Part shown: positions 7,755 through 16,323 of the stretch, in pieces
Layout: each line of letters starts with the position of its first letter
How positions within the stretch are numbered: the first letter of the stretch is position 1
Origin: Verrucomicrobiota bacterium
GTDB taxonomy: Bacteria > Verrucomicrobiota > Verrucomicrobiia > Verrucomicrobiales > Akkermansiaceae
Reading direction: 5' to 3'
DNA: 64,000 bases
NCBI GenBank assembly: GCA_017301995.1
Contig: JAFLEH010000030.1
Coordinates: 1-64,000, forward strand
Program-made: the position numbers and the translations under genes
The notes under the pieces: generated by a model
The model's input: the letters and a program-made list of their open reading frames with translations, nothing else
Told to the model about the DNA's origin: nothing
Databases searched by the model: none

Positions 7755-7784
7755 TTGACCGTCCGGTCGGGTCGCGGGTAGCCT
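7755..7784 (+). promoter_or_regulatory. Probable thrS promoter
   Basis: TTGACC, an 18-bp spacer, then TAGCCT, ending 12 nt before the thrS ATG. The transcript would have a leader of only about five nucleotides, leaving no room for a T-box or a ribosome-binding site. Confidence 0.5.
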
Positions 7785-7796
7785 TTCCGCCCTACC

Positions 7797-9674
7797 ATGT
7801 CCGAACGCAAGACCCTTGAAGAACGCCACCAGATGTCCGACCTTGAGCGGCTCCGCCACTCGTGCGCCCACGTGATGGCCACCGCCATCCTGCGCATTTG
7901 GCCGGACGCCCAGTTCGCCTACGGCCCGCCGATCGAGAGTGGGTTCTACTACGATTTCGACATGGCCCATCGGATCACCCCCGACGATTTCGAGAAAATC
8001 GAGGCGGAAATGCGCAAGATCGCCAAAGAAAACCAGAAATTCGAACGCCGCTCGCTGACCCGCGACGAGGCCAAGGCCATGGCCGAAACCGGACGCCTCG
8101 GCGGCCTATCCGAACGCCCCGGAAATCCAAGCCGGTTCAAGCTGGACCTCATCGACAAAATCCCCGAAGGCGAGGAGATTTCCTGCTATCAGAACGGCGA
8201 GTTCATCGACCTCTGCGCCGGCCCGCACGTGGGCTACACGGCGAAGTGCAAGAATGTGAAACTCATGTCCGTGTCGTCGTCGTTCTATCTGGGCGACGAA
8301 TCGAAGGGCCAGCTCCAACGGCTTTACGGCACCGCGTTCGAGAGCAAGGAGCAGCTTGAGGAACACCTCGTCCGGCTGGAGGAGGCGAAAAAACGCGACC
8401 ACCGCAAGCTGGGCCGCGAGTTGGGGCTGTTCCACATCGACGAAATGGTCGGCCAGGGGCTGATCCTGTGGAAACCGAAGGGCGCGCTCGTTAGGCGCGC
8501 GTTGCAGGATTTCATCACCGAGGAACTCGACAAACAAGGCTACTCGCAGGTTTTCACCCCGCACATCGGCAAGCTGGATCTCTATCGGACGTCCGGTCAC
8601 TTCCCCTACTATCAGGAAAGCCAGTATCCGGCCATCGCCGAGCGAGACGTGCTGGAGAAACTGGCCGATGAGGACGCCACCTGCGCCACGCTGGTGAACG
8701 GCCTGTCCGACGGCACGCTCGAAGGCTATCTGCTCAAGCCGATGAACTGCCCGCACCACATCAAGATCTACGCGAGCGACCACCATTCCTACCGCGATCT
8801 CCCGGTTAGGCTGGCGGAGTTCGGCACGGTCTATCGCTGGGAACAGTCCGGCGAACTCGGTGGCATGACCCGCGTGCGCGGATTCACCCAGGACGACGCC
8901 CACATCTTCTGCACGCCCGATCAGGTGGAGCAGGAAGTCCGCGGCTGCCTGGGGATCGTGAAGAAGATTCTAACTGCCCTTGGGATGAACGACTACCGGG
9001 TGAGACTCTCCCTGCGCGATCCGGAGAGCGACAAATACGTGGGCTCCCCGGAAAACTGGGACAAGGCCGAGGCGGCGCTCCGCGAGGTGGTGAAAACCCT
9101 CGGCGTGGATTACACCGAGGAACCCGGCGAAGCGGCGTTTTACGGGCCCAAAATCGACTTCGTTATCAAGGATGTCATCGGCCGCGACTGGCAGCTCGGC
9201 ACGGTGCAGGTGGACTACAATCTGCCGGTTCGATTTGGTCTCACCTATGTGGGCGCCGACAACCAGCCGCATGTGCCGGTGATGATCCACCGCGCGCCGT
9301 TTGGTTCGATGGAGCGTTTCACCGGCCTGCTGATCGAGCATTTCGAAGGCAAATTCCCGACCTGGCTCGCGCCGGAACAGGTGCGCGTGCTGCCGATCTC
9401 GGAAAAAGCGATGGACTTCGCCGAAGCGGCGACCGCAAAGCTCGCCGACGCGGGCGTGCGCGTGACAATCGACCGCACGGCCGACAAAATCGGCGCCAAG
9501 ATCCGTCTGGCGCGCCTCGACCGCGTGCCCTACATGCTGGTCATCGGCCAGCGCGAGGCGGAGGAAGGCACGGTTTCCGTCCGGCACCGCGACCGGGATG
9601 ACCTTGGCGCACGTCCGCTGGACGCGTTCCTAGCCGATCTAACGGAAGAGATCCGCGGGCGGCGGTTGGCGTGA
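7797..9674 (+). CDS. thrS: Threonyl-tRNA synthetase lacking the N-terminal TGS domain
   Basis: 625 residues. It begins directly at the editing (SAD) domain: HSCAHVMA carries the HxxxH pair and FIDLCAGPH the Cys/His pair that clear Ser-tRNA(Thr). The class II catalytic core follows, with zinc ligands in KPMNCPHHIKIY, TQDDAHIFC and MIHRAPFGS, then a normal anticodon-binding domain. The usual N-terminal TGS domain of about 60 residues is missing. There is an insertion of about 25 residues after YYQESQYPAI and before EGYLLKPMN. It is followed at once by a phosphatase gene in a TGATG overlap. Confidence 0.95.
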   Translation: MSERKTLEERHQMSDLERLRHSCAHVMATAILRIWPDAQFAYGPPIESGFYYDFDMAHRITPDDFEKIEAEMRKIAKENQKFERRSLTRDEAKAMAETGRLGGLSERPGNPSRFKLDLIDKIPEGEEISCYQNGEFIDLCAGPHVGYTAKCKNVKLMSVSSSFYLGDESKGQLQRLYGTAFESKEQLEEHLVRLEEAKKRDHRKLGRELGLFHIDEMVGQGLILWKPKGALVRRALQDFITEELDKQGYSQVFTPHIGKLDLYRTSGHFPYYQESQYPAIAERDVLEKLADEDATCATLVNGLSDGTLEGYLLKPMNCPHHIKIYASDHHSYRDLPVRLAEFGTVYRWEQSGELGGMTRVRGFTQDDAHIFCTPDQVEQEVRGCLGIVKKILTALGMNDYRVRLSLRDPESDKYVGSPENWDKAEAALREVVKTLGVDYTEEPGEAAFYGPKIDFVIKDVIGRDWQLGTVQVDYNLPVRFGLTYVGADNQPHVPVMIHRAPFGSMERFTGLLIEHFEGKFPTWLAPEQVRVLPISEKAMDFAEAATAKLADAGVRVTIDRTADKIGAKIRLARLDRVPYMLVIGQREAEEGTVSVRHRDRDDLGARPLDAFLADLTEEIRGRRLA

Positions 9675-10324
9675 TGGATCCGGCATCCGACCCGCGCGTG
9701 ACCCGCATCACGTTCATCCGCCATGGCGAGGTGGAGAAACGTGAGAACTTCTATGGCAGGCTGCCCGGGTTCTGGCTGAGCCCGGCGGGTCAGGAGCAGG
9801 CGCAGGCTACGGCTCTCGCGCTTGCGGACGATCCTCCGGACGCGGTGTTTTCCAGCCCCCTGTTGCGCACGCGGCAGACCGCGATGGCGATCCACGAACG
9901 GTTTCCGAAGGTGCCGTTCGCCACGGACGATCGCTTGTTGGAGGTTTTCACCCGGTTTGACGGATGCCCGATGTCGGTGCTGGTGGAGCGCGGATTCGAC
10001 CTCTACACCGGCGAGCAACCGCCCTACGAGCAACCGGGCGATGTGCTCCGGCGCTTGTTGGATTTCGCCGCGGAAGCGGCGGCAGGACCCCATGCGGGCT
10101 GCCATATTGTTGCGGTGAGCCACGGCGATCCGGTCACGTTTTTGCTAGGTTGGGCGATGTCCCTGCCGGTGGGTCCCTCCACACGCGAACTCCTGGCCCG
10201 GAACGGCCTTCCCGAAATCTATCCGGGCTATTGCTGCATGGCGACGGTGGAAATCGAAACCACGGCTGATGGGATCCGGGCGGTCGGACTCCGCTACCGC
10301 AATCCATGGGCGGGAATCTCCTGA
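9674..10324 (+). CDS. Histidine phosphatase superfamily (PGM-like) protein
   Basis: 216 residues. The phosphoacceptor motif is FIRHGEVEKRENF near the N-terminus, the second arginine is in SSPLLRTRQTA, and the second catalytic His is in IVAVSHGDPVTF. These define the branch-1 histidine phosphatases (phosphoglycerate mutase, CobC, SixA and relatives). The substrate is unknown. The ATG overlaps the thrS stop (TGATG); a GTG one codon earlier (9671) would be equally possible. Cotranscribed with thrS by position, though no functional link is known. Confidence 0.85.
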   Translation: MDPASDPRVTRITFIRHGEVEKRENFYGRLPGFWLSPAGQEQAQATALALADDPPDAVFSSPLLRTRQTAMAIHERFPKVPFATDDRLLEVFTRFDGCPMSVLVERGFDLYTGEQPPYEQPGDVLRRLLDFAAEAAAGPHAGCHIVAVSHGDPVTFLLGWAMSLPVGPSTRELLARNGLPEIYPGYCCMATVEIETTADGIRAVGLRYRNPWAGIS

Positions 10325-10378
10325 CCGTTTCTCCCGGCCGCTTTCTCCCGCACCGACTGGACTCGGCAAATTCGGTGC

Positions 10379-10407
10379 TTGACGCAGGCGGGTGGGGTGG
10401 ATATTCC
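10379..10407 (+). promoter_or_regulatory. Probable promoter of the DUF4870-like gene
   Basis: TTGACG, a 17-bp spacer, then TATTCC, ending 10 nt before the ATG at 10418. Confidence 0.45.
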
Positions 10408-10417
10408 CATTGAGCGT

Positions 10418-10744
10418 ATGGAAACGCAAAACACTCCCACTCCCGCCCCTCCGGCTCAAAACTGGCGGCTGTTTCTGGAATTGGCTCCGCTGGTAGGTAT
10501 TCTCCTGCCGCTCGGAAACATCCTTGGTCCGCTGATCCTGTGGATGGTCAAGAAAGACAGCGAACCCGCGGTGAAAACCCATGGCCCGGATGCCATGAAT
10601 TTCCACATCTCCTGGTCGATCTGGACGCTGGTCAGTTGCGGTCTCGGCGGCATCGTCTATCTTGTTTTCTGGATCATCCGCGTGATCAAGTTCGCCAGCA
10701 ACGAGGATTACAAAGCCCCGCTGACGCTGAACCTCATCAAGTAA
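10418..10744 (+). CDS. DUF4870-type small membrane protein
   Basis: 108 residues. A short Pro-rich cytoplasmic start is followed by three hydrophobic stretches: FLELAPLVGILLPLGNI, a middle part after the AMNFHISWSIWTLVS segment, and GIVYLVFWIIRVIKFAS. The WMVKKDSEPAVKTHGPDAMN loop between helices is the hallmark of DUF4870 proteins, where it usually reads KxDxxPFVxxHgkxAlNFqIs. Function of the family is not established. The start at METQNTPTP gives a normal length. It has its own promoter and a strong terminator. Confidence 0.8.
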   Translation: METQNTPTPAPPAQNWRLFLELAPLVGILLPLGNILGPLILWMVKKDSEPAVKTHGPDAMNFHISWSIWTLVSCGLGGIVYLVFWIIRVIKFASNEDYKAPLTLNLIK

Positions 10745-10768
10745 ACCGCGAGCGGTTCTGATTTTGCG

Positions 10769-10808
10769 AAACCACCGCACCCGGTTGTCCGGGTGCCGGT
10801 GGTTTTTG
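10769..10808 (+). terminator. Rho-independent terminator
   Basis: ACCACCGCACCCGG pairs with CCGGGTGCCGGTGGT across a TTGT loop (one-base bulge), followed by TTTTTG. It ends the DUF4870-like transcript 25 bp after the stop. It is one of the few clear intrinsic terminators seen in this window. Confidence 0.85.
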
Positions 10809-10830
10809 CTGTCGAGCGGCATCCGATTCA

Positions 10831-10945
10831 CCGTAGCCGCGCTCGTGAGAGCGTGGCTCCCCAGGCATTCCCCGACCGGAATAATCTCACCGCCAAGACG
10901 CCAAGGAGATCGGAGATTGTGGGTTGTGGATGAAGAAGCGTCTCG
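10831..10945 (+). repeat. Dispersed intergenic repeat, family B copy 2
   Basis: Starts with a GTAGCCGCGCTCGTGAGAGC hairpin (stem GCGCTC/GAGCG), continues with CACCGCCAAGACGCCAAGG and ends with TTGTGGATGAAGAAGC. The front 24 bases (10833-10856) are identical to 56226-56249. The hairpin makes it REP-like. Confidence 0.65.
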
Positions 10946-11036
10946 CCTCCCCGATAGCCTGTAACCCCAGAAACTGAAAAGGAACCGCAACCGGAGCGCA
11001 GCGGAGATAGACCGCCTCCATATTCAATCGATGCGG

Positions 11037-11168
11037 TCAAATGGACGCGGATTAACGCGGATAAATCAGGCAAAGCCACGGTTCATCCCGCCAATCCCGA
11101 GGTGAAAGCCCCCAATTTCATAATCCTCTCATAATCAACGTTCATCTGCGTTAATCTGCGGTTCATGT
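11037..11168. repeat. Inverted pair of GCGGATTAACGCGGAT-type repeats
   Basis: GACGCGGATTAACGCGGAT (from 11044) and, inverted, TTCATCTGCGTTAATCTGCG (from 11141) are related sequences about 75 bp apart. The 10946-11280 gap otherwise shows no gene. Similar 'GCGGATTAACGCGGAT' sequences are common between genes in many bacteria; the function is unknown. Confidence 0.5.
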
Positions 11169-11280
11169 TCCTCTATCGGGCCCCCGTGAAGGAATGTTAG
11201 ATCAGGCGCGGGCTTTCGGACCGTGGTGCGGAACGGCCCGGAGGGCTTGTTGCTCGGATAGAGGATGGGGGAGGTATTTT

Positions 11281-13077
11281 CTAACCCTTTTTCTTGCGGA
11301 GAAACGGCGGGAGGTCGAGGTCTTCGCCGTCCACCACGTTGGGGGTCTGGCCTTCGAACCGGCCGCGCGGGGTGGAGTCGAGCGCGAGTTCGTTTTCGGT
11401 GGCGTGGCCCTTGATGCCCAGTTTCAGTTTGGGAGGCGGGGTGGAATCGGCCGCGGACCCGGGGCTAACAGGCTCGGCGGGCGCCGCAACGGCCGGCGCG
11501 GGAGCGGCCGCCGGTTTTGTGGGAGCGGCAGGAGCGGCAGACTCCAGATCGTCTTCGAACGGGTCCTTTGCGGGCGGTTCATCGCGTTTTCCGAACGGGG
11601 CTTTGCCCCACGTGGCTGGCGGGTTGTTGCGTTTCAGCGGACGGAACGTGAAGGGTCCCACCTTGCGGCCCGCGGGTAGGGTGGATTCGCGGGGCGGAGG
11701 TTCGGGCTGGGCTTCGGGAGTGGGCTCCGGCTCGGTTTCGATTTCGGGATCAGGCTCCGGCTCTATTTCCAGCTCATCTTCGAACGACTCCGGTTCCGGA
11801 TCGGGCTCCGGATCCGCATGGCTGACAAACGAGGCGCGGGTCGGTTCCGCCGATGGTTCCGGGTGCGGATCTTCCGACGGTGCAGGTTCCTCTGCGGACT
11901 CGGCGAACGGCAAGGCGTCGTCGAACAGCAGCGGAATATCCGCCGCGGCGGCCTGGAGGGAGGTACGGCGGGGCTTTGGCGGCTCGGGATCGGCGGCGGG
12001 CTGCGGCTCCGCCAATGGATCGGAGGCCGTTTCGGCGAAACTTTCGGCCGGCTCCAACATTCCACGCTCGCCGACACTGATCGCGGTCTGCTGGGTAGCG
12101 GCGAGCGCATCCTCCGGCAGCGCGCTGATCAGCGTGACGGATAGATTGTCGCCCATCGCCGGATCAATCGCCGCGCCAAACAGCACGTGGGCGTTTTCCG
12201 GGACGAACTTCTGGAGGCGCTGCATCAGCAGTTCCACTTCATAGAGAGTCAGATCCTCGCCGCCGCACAGATGGACCAGCACGGTTTGCGCGTCCTTGAG
12301 CAGCGCACCCTGATCCAACAGCGGGCTTGATAGGGCATTGCGCAGCGCGCTGGAGGCGCGGTCCTTGCCCTTGGCCAGGCCGGAGCCGAACAAACAGCGC
12401 GACCGATTGGTCCGCAGCGCGCTCATCAGATCGTCGAGACCCACGTTGATCAACCCCGGACGGATCACCAGCCGGATCACCGCCTTGATCGACTCGCAAA
12501 CCATGCGGTCTGCGGCGGAAAACGCCTCGTGGATTCCCTGTTTGGCGAGCACGAGTTCGCCCATCCGGTTGTTGTCGAAGGTGACCAGCGCGTTGCTCAG
12601 CACCGCGAGTTCGTTGAGGGTGGTTTCCGCCTGTTCGCGGCGGCGGCGGCCCTCGAACGCGAACGGCATGGTGGCGAACACGACCACAAACGCCCCTTCC
12701 TCCCGCGCGATCCGGGTGATCACCGGAGCGGCGCCCGAACCGGTGCCGCCGCCCAATCCCACGCACAGGAACACGATGCGGCGGCCCTTGAGCGCCATCC
12801 GGATCTCATCCTCGCACTCGAGCATCGCCTGATAGCCCAGATCGGGATCGCCGCCCGCGCCGAGGCCTTTGGTTAGATTCCGGCCGAGCTGGATCTTCTC
12901 GCCCGCGACGCAGGCGGCCAGCGTGCGGACATCGGTGTTGAGAGCGAGCAGTTCGGCGCCCTCTGCGCCGTCGAGGGCCACGCGTTCCAACATGTTGGCC
13001 CCGGCGCCGCCGAGGCCTACGATTTTCACATTGGAACTCGGAATGGTCTGCTGGGGATCGCGATGATAGGTGATCAT
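11281..13077 (-). CDS. ftsZ: Cell-division GTPase FtsZ with long C-terminal linker
   Basis: 598 residues; the GTPase core is about 320 and the rest is an acidic Pro/Glu-rich linker. The core has GLGGAGANM, NTDVRTL and the tubulin signature LGGGTGSGAAPVI (109-115, Ser where most FtsZ have Thr). The T7 loop reads GLINVGLDDL (residues 208-217) instead of the usual N-V-D-F-A-D: the first catalytic Asp is Gly (G213), the second Asp is kept (D216). The extreme C-terminus DLDLPPFLRKKKG is the conserved peptide that binds FtsA and other partners. Last gene of the murCB-ddl-ftsQ-ftsA-ftsZ run. No other FtsZ is in the window. Confidence 0.95.
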   Translation of the reverse strand: MITYHRDPQQTIPSSNVKIVGLGGAGANMLERVALDGAEGAELLALNTDVRTLAACVAGEKIQLGRNLTKGLGAGGDPDLGYQAMLECEDEIRMALKGRRIVFLCVGLGGGTGSGAAPVITRIAREEGAFVVVFATMPFAFEGRRRREQAETTLNELAVLSNALVTFDNNRMGELVLAKQGIHEAFSAADRMVCESIKAVIRLVIRPGLINVGLDDLMSALRTNRSRCLFGSGLAKGKDRASSALRNALSSPLLDQGALLKDAQTVLVHLCGGEDLTLYEVELLMQRLQKFVPENAHVLFGAAIDPAMGDNLSVTLISALPEDALAATQQTAISVGERGMLEPAESFAETASDPLAEPQPAADPEPPKPRRTSLQAAAADIPLLFDDALPFAESAEEPAPSEDPHPEPSAEPTRASFVSHADPEPDPEPESFEDELEIEPEPDPEIETEPEPTPEAQPEPPPRESTLPAGRKVGPFTFRPLKRNNPPATWGKAPFGKRDEPPAKDPFEDDLESAAPAAPTKPAAAPAPAVAAPAEPVSPGSAADSTPPPKLKLGIKGHATENELALDSTPRGRFEGQTPNVVDGEDLDLPPFLRKKKG

Positions 13078-13125
13078 GGATGGAAAGGAGAGGTTGAAGT
13101 TGGAAACAGCCGAAGGGGATCAAAG

Positions 13126-14340
13126 TTAGCGGTCGAAGGGCCAGAACATGCGGAAGACGCGGCCCAACACGCCCTTCTGCGGCGGGCTTTCGGTTTCGAG
13201 AATCTGCGCGTAGCGGATGAGGCCGATCGCCGTGGCATAGCGGGGATCGCGGAAGCTCGCCTGGACGCCGCTGACCTCGGGCGGCTCCGGCCGATAGATG
13301 TCGCGGCCGAACACCTCGAAAGCCAGCTCGCTGAAACCGCGCATCAGGCTGGTGCCCCCGGTTAGAAAGACGCCGGAGCCCAGCGACTCGACCGAACCTT
13401 CAGGCAGCCGCTGCCTCACCAGCCGCAGGGTTTCCTCCAACCGCTGGCGGATCACCTCGTTGAGAATGCTGCGCCTCACCTCGACCTCCGCGTAACCGCG
13501 GTCGTCATCGAGCTTGGCCACACCCACCGAGCGCGAGGGATCGGCCGAGGCGTCGCCCTCGCCGATCTTGAGTTTCTCCGCCGCGGAAAACGGCAGCCCG
13601 GTGACCAGGTGGAGGTCGTTGGTCACATGGTCGCCTCCGACCGGAATGCAGCCGGAAGCGGCGATCGCGCCTTCCAGATAGAGCGCGTAGTCGGTGGTGC
13701 CGCCGCCGACGTCGATCACCAGCGCCCCGCGGTCGCGCTGCTCCTGATTGAGCGCCATCTGCGCGGTCGCGATCGGCGAGAACACCACATCATCCACCTC
13801 CAGCGGCGTTTCGCGGACGAGCCGGATGCTGTTCTGGATGCGCGCGCCGATCCCGTGGACGATATGGAAATCCGCCTCCACGGTGCGGCCATACAGGCCG
13901 ATGGGGCAGGCACGTTGATAGAGTCCGTCCAACCAATAATTGCGTATGATCGGGTGCAGGTGGACGTGATCGGCCGGGATGTGAACGTCGCGGGCGATCG
14001 ACTTCGCTTCCTCGACGTGATCGGTTTCCACCACCGATTGGCCTTCCGGCAAACGGAATGTCCCACGGTTGTTCACGCCGTGGATGTGCGATCCGGTGAC
14101 CGCCAGAAAAACGCTGCCGATTTCGACGTCGCTCGAGTCCTCCGCCTTGATGAGCGCGTCGCGGAGGCAGGCGCGGGCTTGGGGAAAATCATATATTTCC
14201 CCCTTGCGCACGCCGGCGGTCTTGGTGGTGCCGATGCCGAGGATACGGACGGCGGTATCCGGCTTCACCTCACCCACCACGAAGCAGGTCTTGCTGGTGC
14301 CAATTTCCAAGCCAACATGGATTTTCGAACGACGGGCCAT
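13126..14340 (-). CDS. ftsA: Cell-division actin-like ATPase FtsA
   Basis: 404 residues of the actin/Hsp70 fold. Phosphate-1 motif: HVGLEIGTSKTC; phosphate-2: ALVIDVGGGTTDYAL; adenosine motif: GVFLTGGTSLMRGF. The 1C domain region typical of FtsA (rather than MreB) lies between about 85 and 160. The tail GVLGRVFRMFWPFDR is an amphipathic helix that should tether FtsA to the membrane. It anchors FtsZ filaments, which fits its place directly upstream of ftsZ. The start ATG at 14340 gives the normal N-terminus; the longer frame upstream overlaps ftsQ and has no family character. Confidence 0.93.
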   Translation of the reverse strand: MARRSKIHVGLEIGTSKTCFVVGEVKPDTAVRILGIGTTKTAGVRKGEIYDFPQARACLRDALIKAEDSSDVEIGSVFLAVTGSHIHGVNNRGTFRLPEGQSVVETDHVEEAKSIARDVHIPADHVHLHPIIRNYWLDGLYQRACPIGLYGRTVEADFHIVHGIGARIQNSIRLVRETPLEVDDVVFSPIATAQMALNQEQRDRGALVIDVGGGTTDYALYLEGAIAASGCIPVGGDHVTNDLHLVTGLPFSAAEKLKIGEGDASADPSRSVGVAKLDDDRGYAEVEVRRSILNEVIRQRLEETLRLVRQRLPEGSVESLGSGVFLTGGTSLMRGFSELAFEVFGRDIYRPEPPEVSGVQASFRDPRYATAIGLIRYAQILETESPPQKGVLGRVFRMFWPFDR

Positions 14341-14362
14341 TGCGGAGCGGGTGGGATCGGGG

Positions 14363-15340
14363 CTAATTGCGGTTGAGGAGCGCGTCGAGGTCGCGGGCGC
14401 GGCGGTTGGGGCGGGACGGCGCGGTTTCCGGTTCGTCCACCGGCACCGCCCGCGGCGGAGCCGATGAGCTGAGGGTGACCGGCACATTTTCGCGCGGAAT
14501 GAGATTGATGGTGGCGAGCGCGTATCCCTTGCGGCCGGCATGGGCGAGCGCGTCCTGAAGATAGGCAAGCTGGCGGGCGTGATCGCCCAGTCCGAAGGTG
14601 GCGACCAGACCGTCTTTGGTGGTTAGAGCGAGCGACCATGCGTTCGTCTGGCGGACGCAGTCGATCCATCCGGGCTCGAATCCGCCGAAATCCCGCGCCG
14701 CGTTGGCGAGCCTAACGCAATTTGCGAGTTCGGGATGCACGAGTTTTTCGCCGGGTCGGAACGGATTGCCATCCTTGCCGGAAAGCGTGATCACCGGCAG
14801 CGGTTCGGCGGTGGCGAGCTGGAGCCGGGGACACGGATAGACGATGCCGTCGTTTCCCAAGACCATCGCTCCCGCGGCGCGTTCCGCGGCGCATCCGGCA
14901 TCCGGGCACGCGAGCCATGCCACCGGCACGCGGGCGGTCACGTTCACGATCAGGGTTCCCGGCGTCTGGCGCTCCACGCTTGCGGCGCGGATCGCGGGCT
15001 GCTCCAGCAACCGGCGTTTGATCGCCTTGACGTCGATGCGGAAGATGTTGGTGTCCAGTTCGATGCCGGTGATGGCGATGAAATCGCGCTCGTCGATCGC
15101 CTCGTTGGTATTGAGTTTGACCGTTTGCAGGCGGAAATCCGGGTTATTGTAGAACAGGCGGTCGAGTGCCAGCTTGCCGCCCCATCCGGCGCCACCCAGC
15201 GCGGCTAACACCAGCAGCAGCACCACCAGCCGATAGGTGTTGCGCAGCATGCCGTGCCACAGCGTGCGGATGCTCCAGACGTTGGCGCGGAGGAGCCGGT
15301 CGCGTTGCCGGTCGCGGGCTTTGGTGGTTCGGCGTGACAT
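14363..15340 (-). CDS. ftsQ: Cell-division protein FtsQ/DivIB
   Basis: 325 residues. A basic cytoplasmic start is followed by one membrane segment (LVVLLLVLAALGGAGW, about 38-53), then a POTRA domain (about 70-145) with LQTVKLNTNEAIDERDF and IRAASVERQTPGTLIVNVTA, then the beta domain. This is the topology of FtsQ/DivIB, which scaffolds FtsB/FtsL in the periplasm at the septum. Sequence conservation in the family is low, but the order ddl-ftsQ-ftsA supports the call. The Arg/Pro-rich tail is not conserved. Spacing to neighbours is about 22 bp each side, so it is an operon gene. Confidence 0.85.
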   Translation of the reverse strand: MSRRTTKARDRQRDRLLRANVWSIRTLWHGMLRNTYRLVVLLLVLAALGGAGWGGKLALDRLFYNNPDFRLQTVKLNTNEAIDERDFIAITGIELDTNIFRIDVKAIKRRLLEQPAIRAASVERQTPGTLIVNVTARVPVAWLACPDAGCAAERAAGAMVLGNDGIVYPCPRLQLATAEPLPVITLSGKDGNPFRPGEKLVHPELANCVRLANAARDFGGFEPGWIDCVRQTNAWSLALTTKDGLVATFGLGDHARQLAYLQDALAHAGRKGYALATINLIPRENVPVTLSSSAPPRAVPVDEPETAPSRPNRRARDLDALLNRN

Positions 15341-15361
15341 GGCGGTTAGGGTGGGTGGGTT

Positions 15362-16291
15362 TCAGGACGGCTGGCGGAGCCGCAGGGATAGTTCGGCGAT
15401 CCGGCGGCACAGTTCGGGGAAGGAGATGCCGACGGCGGCGGCGGCCTTTGGCAGCAGGCTGGTTTCGGTCATGCCGGGAATCGTGTTGGCTTCCAGCACG
15501 TAGGGCCGCCCGGAGGCGTCCAACAGAACATCCACCCGCGAATAAACCTCCACGCCCAGCGCGCGATGCGCTGCCAGCGCGGCCTGTTGGACCGCAAGGG
15601 TCGTGGTTTCGTCGAGATCCGCCGGGCAGTAGTAATCGCTGCCAGCGCCGCCGCTCATCCACGGATACTTGTTGGATAGATCGTAGAACCCGTCGCGCGG
15701 CGCGATGTGGACCACCGGCAGCGCGGTGTCGTCCAGAATGCCCACGGTGAGTTCCTTGCCCTCGATGAATTCCTCGACGAGCAGGTCCGGGCTGTGGCGC
15801 GCGGCGTCGGCGATGGCGGTGACGGCCTCCGCGGCATCGCGCACGATGTGGACGCCCACGCTGGAGCCTTCGCGCGGCGGCTTGACCACGAACGGCGGCG
15901 GAAACGACGGCAGCCGGGGACCGGCGGAAACATCGAGGATCTCCGAAGCGGGTGTGGGCACGCCGTGGGTTAGAAACGCCGCTTTCGCCAGATTCTTGTC
16001 GAACGCGAGACGGCTGCTGGCCGCGCCCGCGCCGGTGTAGGGAACGCCCGCGGCGTCGAGCAGCGCCTGCAATTCGCCGTCCTCGCCGAAGGTGCCGTGG
16101 ATCAGGTTGAACACCAGCCCGGTATCCGCGGGCAGCGAGGGTTTTCTATCCGAAATCTCCAGTCCGGTGGCGTTGAGGCCGATGCTTTGCAGCGCCTTGA
16201 GCACGGCCGTGCCCGATGCCACCGAGACCTGGCGTTCCGATCCCGGTCCGCCCATCAGCACCACAATCCTGAGGTTTTCCAACGTTTCCAT
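15362..16291 (-). CDS. ddl: D-alanine--D-alanine ligase
   Basis: 309 residues, an ATP-grasp enzyme that makes the D-Ala-D-Ala dipeptide for peptidoglycan. Visible motifs are MGGPGSERQVSVASG, LIHGTFGEDGELQ, PFVVKPPREGSSVGV (ATP-binding loop), EEFIEGKELTVGIL, and the metal/active-site end YVLEANTIPGMTETSLLPK. The omega-loop Tyr and Ser-Lys triad region FYDLSNKYPW are present, so D-Ala rather than D-Lac specificity is expected. Lies between murCB and ftsQ in the cell-wall cluster. Confidence 0.95.
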   Translation of the reverse strand: METLENLRIVVLMGGPGSERQVSVASGTAVLKALQSIGLNATGLEISDRKPSLPADTGLVFNLIHGTFGEDGELQALLDAAGVPYTGAGAASSRLAFDKNLAKAAFLTHGVPTPASEILDVSAGPRLPSFPPPFVVKPPREGSSVGVHIVRDAAEAVTAIADAARHSPDLLVEEFIEGKELTVGILDDTALPVVHIAPRDGFYDLSNKYPWMSGGAGSDYYCPADLDETTTLAVQQAALAAHRALGVEVYSRVDVLLDASGRPYVLEANTIPGMTETSLLPKAAAAVGISFPELCRRIAELSLRLRQPS

Positions 16292-16323
16292 AACTTCAAA
16301 TTGATAACTGTTTCACAAATGCT

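Noticed and set aside
7539..7758. Two short open frames between the GH92 gene and thrS
   Set aside because: Both are readings of the inverted-repeat element and have no other support.
11294..12244. Ser/Gly-rich plus-strand frame opposite ftsZ
   Set aside because: It is the complement of the Glu/Pro-rich linker of FtsZ; GC-rich linkers make long antisense frames.
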